42,041 nucleotides of DNA from an uncultured Nitrospiraceae bacterium (lineage in GTDB: Bacteria > Nitrospirota > Thermodesulfovibrionia > Thermodesulfovibrionales > SM23-35). Below, piece after piece: positions 33,927 through 42,024 of the stretch. Position 1 is the stretch's first letter. Every line of letters starts with the position of its first letter. The DNA is taken from NCBI GenBank assembly GCA_937138415.1, contig CAKZPA010000036.1:1-42041 (forward strand), written 5' to 3'. Made by a program: the position numbers and the translations under genes. The notes beneath the pieces are model-generated. The model was given only the letters and a program-made list of their open reading frames with translations, searched no databases and was not told where the DNA came from.

Positions 33927-34888
33927 TGCTCCTTACCGTCGTTATCCTATTTTTTATTGCGGCGCTCCTCGTTCTGATCACCATCTACCTCAGTTACGCG
34001 GCGGTCAAAACGTCCCCCGCTTACGAACTGAGGAAGCGCCTGCGCACCCTCGCCATGGATGCGGCGGGCCGCCTGCCGGAAGATCTGCGGGTAGAGATCC
34101 TTCAGGACATGACACCCGTTGATAAGTTCCTCTACAGGTTCAAGATTATACAAAATCTCCACGCGTGGCTCGATAAAGCGGGGTTAAAAGTCGATGTCAA
34201 AGTATTCATTCTCGGTGTGCTCGCTGTCGCGGCCATCGGGCTCCTTCTCGGCACTGTTTTGAGGAGGGGGATCATCCCACCGATCATCCTCACGATCATC
34301 TTTACGGCGATTCCCTTTATCTATCTGAAACTCCAGATCACGAAACGGGTGTTCCTCTTTACGGAGCAACTGACGACCGCTCTCGACATGATGTCGCGGT
34401 CCCTGAAGGCGGGGCATTCGCTGGCGATGGCGATCCAGGTCGTAGGAAACGAAATGGCGAACCCCATATCGGGCCTTTTCAAATCCGTTTACGAAGAGCA
34501 GGCATACGGGCTCTCGGTCAGGGAAGCCCTCTCCAATATGATCCGTCGCATGGATACGCCCGATCTCCGATTCTTCGTCACGGCGGTCAATATCTATCGG
34601 GAGATGGGCGGCAACCTTTCGGAGATACTGGAAAATCTTGCGCGGACGATACGCGAGCGTCTGAAAATAAAACGTCAGGTTAAAGTCTACACTGCTCAAG
34701 CGCGCTTGTCAGGTTATATTCTCATCGTTCTCCCTATCGCAGCGGCGATACTGTTGTACTTCATTTCGCCGGATTACTTACAGGAACTGACGGGCGATAA
34801 ACTCGGCCGGACCCTTATCGCCCTTGCCGTCGTGTTGCAGATTGTCGGGGCTATTGTGATCAGACGCATCATCGATATCAAAATATAA
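33923..34888 (+). CDS. tadB: Flp pilus inner-membrane platform protein TadB
   Basis: A 321-residue protein of the GspF/T2SSF type. It has an N-terminal helix (about 4-26), two or more helices at about 92-130, and the T2SSF domain [32 protein letters not shown]..., ending in two C-terminal helices (about 268-318). The start is the ATG overlapping the cpaF stop (ATGA), which fits the family; the larger open frame upstream is antisense-frame shadow inside cpaF. Together with TadC it forms the platform on which CpaF acts. Confidence 0.95.
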   Translation: MMLLTVVILFFIAALLVLITIYLSYAAVKTSPAYELRKRLRTLAMDAAGRLPEDLRVEILQDMTPVDKFLYRFKIIQNLHAWLDKAGLKVDVKVFILGVLAVAAIGLLLGTVLRRGIIPPIILTIIFTAIPFIYLKLQITKRVFLFTEQLTTALDMMSRSLKAGHSLAMAIQVVGNEMANPISGLFKSVYEEQAYGLSVREALSNMIRRMDTPDLRFFVTAVNIYREMGGNLSEILENLARTIRERLKIKRQVKVYTAQARLSGYILIVLPIAAAILLYFISPDYLQELTGDKLGRTLIALAVVLQIVGAIVIRRIIDIKI

Positions 34889-34922
34889 CGATGAAACGGT
34901 TTGAGATAAGAGAGGGCACACC

Positions 34923-35837
34923 ATGACATTACTCGCACTTTCATTACTGATCTTTGCCGGCATAGCGGCCATCTTGTTTTTTATCATCTATGTTGCCTAT
35001 CCGAAAAAGTCGATCGTCCAGGAAAGGATCGAGAGCTTGCAACCGCGCGCGGAAACGGTTCGGGTCTTCGAGGAAGCGCCGACGAAATGGCAGATATTCC
35101 TCGGCAGGCTCGGGAAAAAAGTTCCCTTGCGGCCGGAAGACTACGGCAAATACCAGCGAATGCTCATTGCCGCAGGGATCAAGCCGGACAAGATCACCAT
35201 CTTCATGGGGACGAAATTGTTCCTGACCATCGTTCTTCCGCTCGCATACCTCGTCTTCTACGGGATACCGGTCGAGAAGGTGTTCACGATGAGGCTTCTT
35301 TTCACGGCGATGTTCGCGATCATCGGCTATCTTTTGCCCACATTCTGGCTCAGGAACCGCTTGAAAAAGAGGCAGACCAAGATATTCCACGACCTTCCGG
35401 ATTTACTCGACCTCATGACCATCTGCGTCGAAGCGGGGCTCAGCCTCGACGCCGCCATGATCAAAGTCTGCGATGATGACCAGTTCAAGAAGAGCCCTCT
35501 CGCCAAAGAAATCCGCATCGCATTGAACGAAACCCGCGCGGGGAAGCCCCGGCTCGACGCCCTGAGAGACGTGGGCGAACGCACCATGGTGGACGACCTC
35601 AAATCGTTCGCGGCAATGCTCGTCCAGACGGAGAAACTCGGGACGAGCCTCGCTCAGTCACTGCGTATCTTTTCCGATTCCTTGAGGACGATCAGACGTC
35701 AAATCGCCGAAGAAGCCGCCGCGAAAACATCCATCAAACTCGTTTTCCCGCTCGTCTTTTTCATCTTCCCGGCTATCCTCGTCGTCATCCTAGGTCCTGC
35801 GCTGATCCGGTTGTCGAAATTGTTCGCCGAGTCATAA
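34923..35837 (+). CDS. tadC: Flp pilus inner-membrane platform protein TadC
   Basis: A 304-residue T2SSF-type protein, paralogous to TadB. It has an N-terminal helix (about 3-25), a helix pair at about 95-140, the conserved FHDLPDLLDLMTICVEAGLSLDAAM and GERTMVDDLKSFAAMLVQTEKLGTSLAQSLR, and a C-terminal helix (FPLVFFIFPAILVVILGPALI). It follows tadB by 34 bases and is the last large gene of the compact module. Confidence 0.96.
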   Translation: MTLLALSLLIFAGIAAILFFIIYVAYPKKSIVQERIESLQPRAETVRVFEEAPTKWQIFLGRLGKKVPLRPEDYGKYQRMLIAAGIKPDKITIFMGTKLFLTIVLPLAYLVFYGIPVEKVFTMRLLFTAMFAIIGYLLPTFWLRNRLKKRQTKIFHDLPDLLDLMTICVEAGLSLDAAMIKVCDDDQFKKSPLAKEIRIALNETRAGKPRLDALRDVGERTMVDDLKSFAAMLVQTEKLGTSLAQSLRIFSDSLRTIRRQIAEEAAAKTSIKLVFPLVFFIFPAILVVILGPALIRLSKLFAES

Positions 35838-35864
35838 CGAGCGCCGAAGGGAGGTGCCGAAAGA

Positions 35865-35939
35865 GTGGACATCAATACCCTCATTCTCCTCGTAATCGCA
35901 ATCGAACTCGCTTTAATTTATATCAAATTGAAGAGGTAA
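35865..35939 (+). CDS. 24-residue single-helix membrane peptide after tadC
   Basis: GTG-started frame encoding MDINTLILLVIAIELALIYIKLKR. One hydrophobic helix of about 17 residues ends in a basic KLKR, giving an N-out/C-in arrangement by the positive-inside rule. GGGAGGTG lies eight bases before the start. The gene is 27 bases after tadC and 50 bases before the terminator, so it is inside the operon. No family is known to me for so short a peptide; it may be a small partner of the TadB/TadC platform. Confidence 0.6.
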   Translation: MDINTLILLVIAIELALIYIKLKR

Positions 35940-35989
35940 AGCAGAAGCGGCTCCCAATAAGAATAGGCGGCGCATGGATTCCGAACTCG

Positions 35990-36011
35990 AGCCCCTTTTC
36001 AGGGGCTTTTT
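35990..36011 (+). terminator. Intrinsic terminator of the cpaE-tadC module
   Basis: AGCCCC-TTTTCA-GGGGCT followed by TTTT. It closes the operon 50 bases after the small membrane peptide. The next 230 bases to 36242 hold no gene I can support; a GAGGAGG at 36212-36218 has no usable start near it. Confidence 0.88.
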
Positions 36012-36242
36012 ATGTAAAGCGCCACGATGTTACCGTATGGAATGTATAAGGAATGAGCGCGTGCATTGTCATTTCGCACCCGATACGAAATCCAGCGGTT
36101 TCGAGGAAAGCTATCAAAATCTATTCACTATCTCCGGCGCGATACCGATCAGCGCTCGACCAATACGACACATACACCCATCCGAACCGCGGGACATGCA
36201 CGCAAGCAAATGAGGAGGCACTTTTTCTGAAATCCCTCTGCC

Positions 36243-37820
36243 ATGACTTCTAAAACATCCTCGAAATCTTTCTGGTTCTTGCCCTCCATTGCAGAATTTA
36301 TTTTCATCCTCATTCTCGTACTTATTCTGAGAGGAGAGAGCCACCTCCTCGGCGATGGGGATACCGGCTACCACATACGCGCGGGCGAATACATCATCGA
36401 CAACCGAACGATACCGCACCATGACATCTTCTCACACATCGAGCCCCCGCTCGAGTGGACGGCCCACGAGTGGCTATCCGAGGTTTTCATGGCACTCGTT
36501 CACAGAGCCGCCGGACTCACGGGGATCGTCGTGGCATTTGCGACTCTGATATCCCTCGCTTTTTTCGTGCTCTTTAAATTCCTGAGGGCCAGCGGGACAG
36601 GTATCCTGGTTGCCGCAATGGTCGTCATTTTCGCCGCCAGCGTGTCCACGATACATTGGCTCGCTCGGCCGCACGTCTTTTCTCTCCTCATAACCCTCGT
36701 TTGGTACATGGTCCTCGATACCCATCAGTACAGAGAGAAAAATCGTCTCTACCTCCTGCCACCCATCATGCTCCTCTGGGTGAATCTCCACGGTGGCTTC
36801 ATTTTAGGGTTGGTGCTGATCGGGGTGTACATCGCGGGCAATCTTTTCATCGCGATATGGCGAAGCGACGCACGGCAGAGCGCACGGCGGAAGATAAAAA
36901 ACCTGTCTCTGTGGTTCCTGGTTTGCCTCCTGGCGACATTGCTCAACCCGAAGGGATACAAGATTCTCCTCTTTCCTTTCGGTGTTATCGGGAACACATA
37001 CCTCATGGATCACGTCAATGAATTTCTTTCGCCGAATTTTCATGAACACCTGATCTACGAGTATATGCTCCTTTTCATGATTCTCGTTTTCTGCAGCTCG
37101 ATAGTGAAGCTTAATGCAATCGAGATACTGCTCGTCCTCCTCTTCACCCACATGTCCCTCTACTCAGGGAGATATATCCCTCTCTATGCGATTATCCTGA
37201 GTCCCATCCTCGCACGGCAGATCGACCACCTGTTGCAGGAACGGAGCGCGCGCAGTATCGTGAAACGGTTTCTCCGTCTGTCCGCACGGACGGCCGAAAC
37301 AGATGCCGCGGCAAAATACCTGCTCTGGATGATAGGAGCTATTGTCGTGTCAATCGTTCTGGTTCTTACGCAGCAGGTCTCTCATCGATTCGACAGAGAC
37401 GAAGCGCCACTTCAGGCTCTTGAATTCATAATGAATGAACACATACCGGGGAACATGTTCAACGACGACGAGTTCGGCGACCACATCATTTACGCCGCAT
37501 GGCCCCGGTACAGGGTATTCTTCGACGGCCGGTCCGATATGTACGGGACGGAGAGATTGAAAGAATATTTTAGGGTAATAGCGGCAAAGCCGGGCTGGGA
37601 AGAAGTTTTTAAAAAATACGACATTACGTGGGTTATGTACAAAACTAATTCCACTCTGACGAGTTTTCTCCTCGAGAGAAAAGACTGGCACCTCATCTAT
37701 TCCGACAAGGTCGCGAGCATCTTCGTAAAGAACATTCCTGAAAACCGCTATCTTATTGAAAAGTATCCTGCTGTAAAACCGGTGATAGTGGAAGAAGAGG
37801 ACGATAAAGAGAAGATATGA
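36243..37820 (+). CDS. Polytopic membrane protein, possible GT-C-type glycosyltransferase
   Basis: A 525-residue protein with about 10-11 membrane helices to residue 375, then a soluble C-terminal domain of about 150 residues. The first loop has GDGDTGYHIRAGEYIIDNRTIPHHDIFSH, with acidic residues placed as in the first extracytoplasmic loop of GT-C enzymes that use lipid-linked sugars. WVNLHGGFILG and, in the soluble part, YAAWPRYRVFFDGRSDMYG are conserved in a family I have met in environmental genomes without a function. It could glycosylate pili or envelope components, which is inference from position only. There is no clear ribosome site; a stop lies four codons upstream, so the ATG is forced. 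Confidence 0.7.
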   Translation: MTSKTSSKSFWFLPSIAEFIFILILVLILRGESHLLGDGDTGYHIRAGEYIIDNRTIPHHDIFSHIEPPLEWTAHEWLSEVFMALVHRAAGLTGIVVAFATLISLAFFVLFKFLRASGTGILVAAMVVIFAASVSTIHWLARPHVFSLLITLVWYMVLDTHQYREKNRLYLLPPIMLLWVNLHGGFILGLVLIGVYIAGNLFIAIWRSDARQSARRKIKNLSLWFLVCLLATLLNPKGYKILLFPFGVIGNTYLMDHVNEFLSPNFHEHLIYEYMLLFMILVFCSSIVKLNAIEILLVLLFTHMSLYSGRYIPLYAIILSPILARQIDHLLQERSARSIVKRFLRLSARTAETDAAAKYLLWMIGAIVVSIVLVLTQQVSHRFDRDEAPLQALEFIMNEHIPGNMFNDDEFGDHIIYAAWPRYRVFFDGRSDMYGTERLKEYFRVIAAKPGWEEVFKKYDITWVMYKTNSTLTSFLLERKDWHLIYSDKVASIFVKNIPENRYLIEKYPAVKPVIVEEEDDKEKI

Positions 37821-37865
37821 AATATGTTGATATGTGTAGATAATTTCCCTCTTAACCTCTTCCGC

Positions 37866-37888
37866 CCTCCCCTTAAGTTAAGGGGAGG
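37866..37888. repeat. Left palindrome of the DUF559 unit
   Basis: CCTCCCCTTAA-G-TTAAGGGGAGG, a perfect 11-bp palindrome with a single central base. It is followed inward by TGACGGTGGAGG, the 'tail'. The right-hand palindrome at 38318-38340 has the same layout in inverted orientation. Confidence 0.85.
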
Positions 37889-37927
37889 TGACGGTGGAGG
37901 TATGTCAAAAGGGGACAAAGGGGAGTT

Positions 37928-38362
37928 ATGAGCTTTTTGCGTAATGATCCTGCATTTAAGAAAAGGCGACAAAAACTGGGACGTAATCAGACTAACGCTG
38001 AGAAGGTGTTGTGGTCAAAGATAAGAAACAGACAGTTTCATGGATTAAGATTCTTACGCCACTATAGCATAGGGGCCTATATCCTCGACTTCTGTTGCCC
38101 TAAAGCAAAAATAGTTGTTGAGTTGGACGGAGGCCGACATAACGAAAATTTGGCTATAGAGTATGATGCAGCGCGTTCAGAATACCTGGAAGCACTTGGG
38201 ATAAGTGTATTTCGGTTTTGGAACCATGATGTGCTTTTTGATTTACATGCTGTTTTGTCCAGATTGGAAGCCGAGATAAAACACTCTCATCTTACCCAAA
38301 ATCATAACGCCCCCTATCCCCCTCTCACCTTAAGAGGGGGTTCCGGACATGCACGCTATTAA
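37928..38362 (+). CDS. DUF559 (Vsr-like/PD-(D/E)XK) endonuclease
   Basis: A 144-residue protein of the DUF559 family, related to the very-short-patch repair nuclease fold. NQTNAEKVLWSKIRNRQFHGLRF is the family N-terminus; the catalytic core is D54 in YILDFCCPKAKIVVELDGG with E65 and D67. The last 19 residues (from about 126, NAPYPPLTLRGG) are encoded by the palindromic repeat, so the natural family C-terminus ends before it. The gene is visibly more AT-rich than its neighbours, a sign of transfer. AAGGGGAG lies close before the ATG. Its function in the cell is unknown; a role in moving the repeats is considered in the findings. Confidence 0.88.
   Translation: MSFLRNDPAFKKRRQKLGRNQTNAEKVLWSKIRNRQFHGLRFLRHYSIGAYILDFCCPKAKIVVELDGGRHNENLAIEYDAARSEYLEALGISVFRFWNHDVLFDLHAVLSRLEAEIKHSHLTQNHNAPYPPLTLRGGSGHARY
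38318..38340. repeat. Right palindrome of the DUF559 unit
   Basis: CCCCCTCT-CACCTTA-AGAGGGGG, an 8-bp stem preceded by CGCCCCCTATCC as the inverted 'tail'. It encodes the C-terminus of the DUF559 protein and carries the AGAGGGGG ribosome site of the DUF192 gene. Confidence 0.82.
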
Positions 38363-38690
38363 CACCCGCACCGGTAAAATTTTAGCCACCAATGTCAAAG
38401 TCGCCGACACCCTATTCACCCGGATGAAAGGCCTTCTCGGCAGGAAAGACCTGCCTCAGGGAGAAGCCCTCTGGATCAAGCCGTGCTTTTCTGTCCATAC
38501 GTTCTTCATGAAGTTCCCCATAGATGTACTCTTTCTTGACAAGGAGAACCAGGTCATCGCAGTTTTGAGCGACCTCAAACCTAACCGCCTCACAAAGCTG
38601 TATCCGACCGCATTCAGCGTTCTCGAACTCCCGACCGGAACAATTGATGCCACAGATACAGCACTTGGAGATCGAATCGCAATGAAGTAA
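38349..38690 (+). CDS. DUF192 family protein
   Basis: A 113-residue DUF192 protein. TRMKGLLGRKDLPQGEALWI, SVHTFFMKFPIDVLFLD and a closing ELPTGTID...GDRIAMK are the full family pattern. Function of the family is not established; members are often exported, but this one has no signal peptide. It overlaps the DUF559 gene by 14 bases, and its ribosome site AGAGGGGG (8 bases before the ATG) is one arm of the repeat hairpin, so folding of the mRNA could hide the site. Confidence 0.92.
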   Translation: MHAINTRTGKILATNVKVADTLFTRMKGLLGRKDLPQGEALWIKPCFSVHTFFMKFPIDVLFLDKENQVIAVLSDLKPNRLTKLYPTAFSVLELPTGTIDATDTALGDRIAMK

Positions 38691-38832
38691 CAGTGAAAAA
38701 GCATCACGGACAAGACAAGGGACTGCAAATCAGTATATTATAGATAGGTGCGTAACGGTGAAGAAGAGGTTGAAGAAAGAGGGTTGATATTACTGATTCA
38801 TATGAAGGATAATGTTCTTCGGAGGCCGGCGA

Positions 38833-40386
38833 TTGACGTATAAGACGCCCATGACCATAACGCCCCATCTATTGTATTCTTCCGTTATTCACTTTGTCCT
38901 CATCGCGTATATCCTCTCGATCCCCATTTATAAAGGCAGCCTCTATTCCATGTCCTTCGGGAGCTACTCGGTCGATCTCGTCAGCGAGAAGCAGCCTGCC
39001 GCGAAGGCGGCGATGACGGCGAAAGCGCCGCGATCGAAGCCCGCGCATACCTTCACCGCGCCGGCGCCAATCGCAAAAACGGAAACACCGGCGGAGGTCG
39101 AAGCGCCTCCGAGTCCGCATTCGAGCGAGATCACCGAGCCGTCCAAGGAGCCGACGACGCCGGCCGACCTACAGCCCGGCATCACGCTCATACCCGAAGA
39201 AATGGAGAAACCGGAGCCGAAAAAAGAGACGCTCATCGTGAAAGCCGAAACGCCGCCGGCCGAAACAAACCCCGAAAAAGAGAAAAAACCGGAGCCGCCG
39301 CCCGGTGAACCGCCCAAAAAGGAACCGGTGATCGTGCCGCCGCCTCCTGAAACGTCGCAGAAAACAGACGTAACCTTGAAAGAACTGACGTTGCCCAAGG
39401 AGCCGATCACGGCCGCTCAGCAGATCGTACCCGCCGAAACGAAGCCATCCAAAGCCGACAACGCTGAAGAACCCGTATCATCGGAGTTTCCCGTCAAGGC
39501 AGACGAAAAAGCGGAAGACGTCACACCTGCCGCGAAGGCAGAAAAAGTGACGGTGTCTCCGAAAGAAGACGTGACGCCGGACGAACACGCGAAGAGTCCC
39601 GTCAAAGAAGAGGTGAAGGTGGCGATCGCGAACCTTGATACGCCGGGCACCGACACACCTGTCCCTGCGCGCGGCGCGACCGGTCAAGAGACGACGAAAA
39701 AACCGGCGGCGCGGGAAGCTTCCCCTAAAAAGGCGGCCTCCGCCCCGAGAAGGGAGATCGGTCGGCACGCGCCCGGAAACGGAACCATTCCCGGAAAACC
39801 GCAACCTTCAGCGGCGGCACCCGCGGGAAGTTCTCATCCCCAGGGGACCTTTCTGCCGGAGTCCGCGCATCCGGAAGAGCCGAAAGAGAAGCCTCCTTTC
39901 GGTATCGCTGTGCCGGAAGCGCTCTTCCACCGTGATATCAAGATCGAGGTCATTCCCCAGAAAAACGACTCTCTCGCGGTCACCGCGCGCCTCTCCAGAA
40001 AAGCGCACCCGTCCGTCGAGTACTACCGCGCGCCCGAGCCGGCATCCGTCGATCTCGCGGAGGAGGACGAACCCGGCGGGAAGAAGGTCTTCTCGGTTGC
40101 GAACGCCGAGAAAGGCATTTATACTTTTGTCATGCGGCACAATGGGGACTCGTCCCGGAAAACGTCTCTCGTCATCCGGCTCCTCGAGGGGAAAAAGGGG
40201 GCGCGGGACAGGAAGTTCGAAGCCGTCACGCTCGATCCCCACGGGGAATTCTCATTGAAATTCCTGATGCCGGAAGGCATCTTCTGGGACGACGAATCGT
40301 ACTTCACGGGTTCGATCGAGAGTTCCGACAGTATCACGAAATTCAACGATGTGAGCGGCATCGTATGGAAGGAGAACAAGGATTGA
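38833..40386 (+). CDS. TonB-like anchored, proline-rich periplasmic protein with unknown C-terminal domain
   Basis: A 517-residue protein. A short cytoplasmic N-terminus, one membrane helix (about 12-32, YSSVIHFVLIAYILSIPIY) and then SVDLVSEK look like TonB/TolA. Residues about 52-350 are a low-complexity linker of Pro, Glu, Lys, Ala and Thr long enough to span the periplasm. The last 150 residues are a compact beta-rich domain (DIKIEVIPQKNDSLAVTARL ... GIYTFVMRHNG ... SYFTGSIESSDSITKFND) that is not the TonB C-terminal domain. The frame opens at an ATG at 38812, but the TTG at 38833 has GGAGG seven bases before it. It lies just upstream of the AAA+ gene. Confidence 0.6.
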   Translation: MTYKTPMTITPHLLYSSVIHFVLIAYILSIPIYKGSLYSMSFGSYSVDLVSEKQPAAKAAMTAKAPRSKPAHTFTAPAPIAKTETPAEVEAPPSPHSSEITEPSKEPTTPADLQPGITLIPEEMEKPEPKKETLIVKAETPPAETNPEKEKKPEPPPGEPPKKEPVIVPPPPETSQKTDVTLKELTLPKEPITAAQQIVPAETKPSKADNAEEPVSSEFPVKADEKAEDVTPAAKAEKVTVSPKEDVTPDEHAKSPVKEEVKVAIANLDTPGTDTPVPARGATGQETTKKPAAREASPKKAASAPRREIGRHAPGNGTIPGKPQPSAAAPAGSSHPQGTFLPESAHPEEPKEKPPFGIAVPEALFHRDIKIEVIPQKNDSLAVTARLSRKAHPSVEYYRAPEPASVDLAEEDEPGGKKVFSVANAEKGIYTFVMRHNGDSSRKTSLVIRLLEGKKGARDRKFEAVTLDPHGEFSLKFLMPEGIFWDDESYFTGSIESSDSITKFNDVSGIVWKENKD

Positions 40387-40494
40387 GAATGGACACTACT
40401 AATAAAAAAGAGTCTTTCCCGAAAGGAAGGTGGCGTATTTAATGAAAACGCGTAACGCAATATGTGAAGTTGTCCATTGCGAGGGGGAACGTGC

Positions 40495-41901
40495 ATGCCG
40501 GAAACGTTAGGTGAAAAACTGCTCAAACAACGACTCGTCACGGAGGAACAGCTCGCCACCGCGATCGCCCGCCAGAGGCTGAAGGGCGGCAGGCTGGGGC
40601 ACAACCTCGTTGAACTCGGCTACATATCGGCGGACGAACTCAATGCGTTCTTCCAGGTGAAACCCGACGTCCCGAAGACGATCGAGGAGACGGGCCTTGA
40701 AGCGAGCTTCATCGCCGATCTCATCATGAAGCACATCCTTCACATAGGCGAATTCAGGATCGCGGACGTGTCGGAACGGGTGAAGCTCCCTCACTCGATT
40801 GTCGACAGCGCACTCGAAACGCTGAGGCGGGAAAAATTCATCGAGGTCAAGGGCGCCGCCGAGTACACGAAAGCGACCTATAATTTTACGATCACGGGTC
40901 AGGGGAAGAACCGCGCGAACGAACTGCTCGACATCTGCCGGTACGTCGGCCCCGCCCCGGTTCCTCTCGACGCGTACAAAAAGCTCGTCGAAATCCAGAC
41001 GATCAAGAACATCATCGTGAACGAAGAAACCGTGACGCAGGCATTCTCGCACCTCATCCTCAGCCCGCGCCTGCTGCGCCGGCTCGGCCCAGCCATCAGC
41101 TCCGGAAAAGCGATGTTCATCTACGGACCCGCGGGGAACGGCAAGACGACGATCGCCGAAACGATCGGGAGGGTCCTCCCCGGCACCGTCTATATGCCGT
41201 ACGCGATCATCGTCGGCGGGCAGATCATCACGATATACGATCCCGTGACGCACATCGCGGTCAACTCCGAGTCGGCATCGGAACAGATCGACCAGCGATG
41301 GATCAAGATAAAGAGACCGGTCGTGATGACCGGGGGCGAACTCACCTTGAAGACGCTCGACCTCGACTTCAATCCGATCTCGAAATTCTACGAGGCATCC
41401 CTCCAGATGAAGGCGAACAACGGGCTCTTCATCGTGGACGATTTCGGACGGCAGCAGATCGAGCCCCAACACCTCCTGAACCGCTGGATCGTCCCCCTCG
41501 AGCGGCGGACCGACTTCATGACGCTCCACACGGGCATGAAGTTCGACATACCGTTCGACCAGATCGTCATCTTCGCCACCAATCTCGAGCCGAAAAACCT
41601 CGTCGACGAAGCGTTCCTGCGCAGAATCCGCTACAAGATCAAGATCGACCACCCGACGGAAGAAGAGTACGAGGCGATCTTCAGAAAAGTGGCGGAAGCC
41701 AACGGCATCCCGTTCAGAAAGGACATGCTCGATTACCTGATCAAGCACTACTACAAGAAGTACGGCGTGAAATTCAATGCCTGCCATCCGAGGGACATCA
41801 TCGACCACATCATCGACGACGCCCACTACTACAACAGGGAGGCCCAGATGAACAGGGAATCCATCGACATCGCGTGGGAGAACTACTTTGTCGAAATGTG
41901 A
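40495..41901 (+). CDS. ATPase with GspE/MshE-type N-terminal domain and AAA+ module
   Basis: A 468-residue soluble protein with an unusual domain order. Residues 1-55 (EKLLKQRLVTEEQLATAIARQRLKGGRLGHNLVELGYIS) match the MshEN-type domain of type II/IV secretion ATPases, which often binds c-di-GMP. A winged-helix-like segment follows (about 66-145). Residues 195-390 are AAA+: Walker A GPAGNGKTT (211-219), Walker B LFIVDD (311-316) with Asp in place of the usual Glu, sensor FATN with N363, and R376/R377 as possible fingers. A short alpha-helical lid ends the protein. It does not carry the GspE-type catalytic domain. The ATG at 40495 has GAGGGGG eight bases upstream. Confidence 0.72.
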   Translation: MPETLGEKLLKQRLVTEEQLATAIARQRLKGGRLGHNLVELGYISADELNAFFQVKPDVPKTIEETGLEASFIADLIMKHILHIGEFRIADVSERVKLPHSIVDSALETLRREKFIEVKGAAEYTKATYNFTITGQGKNRANELLDICRYVGPAPVPLDAYKKLVEIQTIKNIIVNEETVTQAFSHLILSPRLLRRLGPAISSGKAMFIYGPAGNGKTTIAETIGRVLPGTVYMPYAIIVGGQIITIYDPVTHIAVNSESASEQIDQRWIKIKRPVVMTGGELTLKTLDLDFNPISKFYEASLQMKANNGLFIVDDFGRQQIEPQHLLNRWIVPLERRTDFMTLHTGMKFDIPFDQIVIFATNLEPKNLVDEAFLRRIRYKIKIDHPTEEEYEAIFRKVAEANGIPFRKDMLDYLIKHYYKKYGVKFNACHPRDIIDHIIDDAHYYNREAQMNRESIDIAWENYFVEM

Positions 41902-41953
41902 CGCTTGGCGGATCCGGGAAGCCGGGCGCATGGGCCGGTAAGGATAATTTCAT

Positions 41954-41987
41954 TTGACAAACCCATGGTTTTGTGTTTTTTTATAGT
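41954..41987 (+). promoter_or_regulatory. Possible promoter of the gene at the window edge
   Basis: TTGACA (41954-41959) and TATAGT (41982-41987) lie before the next start, but the spacing of 22 bases is too long for a standard sigma-70 promoter. A slipped -10 in the T run is possible. Low support. Confidence 0.3.
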
Positions 41988-42024
41988 CAAGCAGTCGTGA
42001 ACGTCGGAATAAGGAGGTCATGGC

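Noticed and set aside
40389-40510. Two short frames before the AAA+ gene (17 codons from 40389, 22 codons from 40442)
   Set aside because: Each has a passable ribosome site, but the peptides have no features and the second overlaps the real gene. Not enough to call leader peptides.
40507-41931. 474-codon minus-strand frame opposite the AAA+ gene
   Set aside because: Composition is Arg/Asp-rich with no domain; it is an antisense shadow of a GC-rich gene whose plus-strand motifs are clear.
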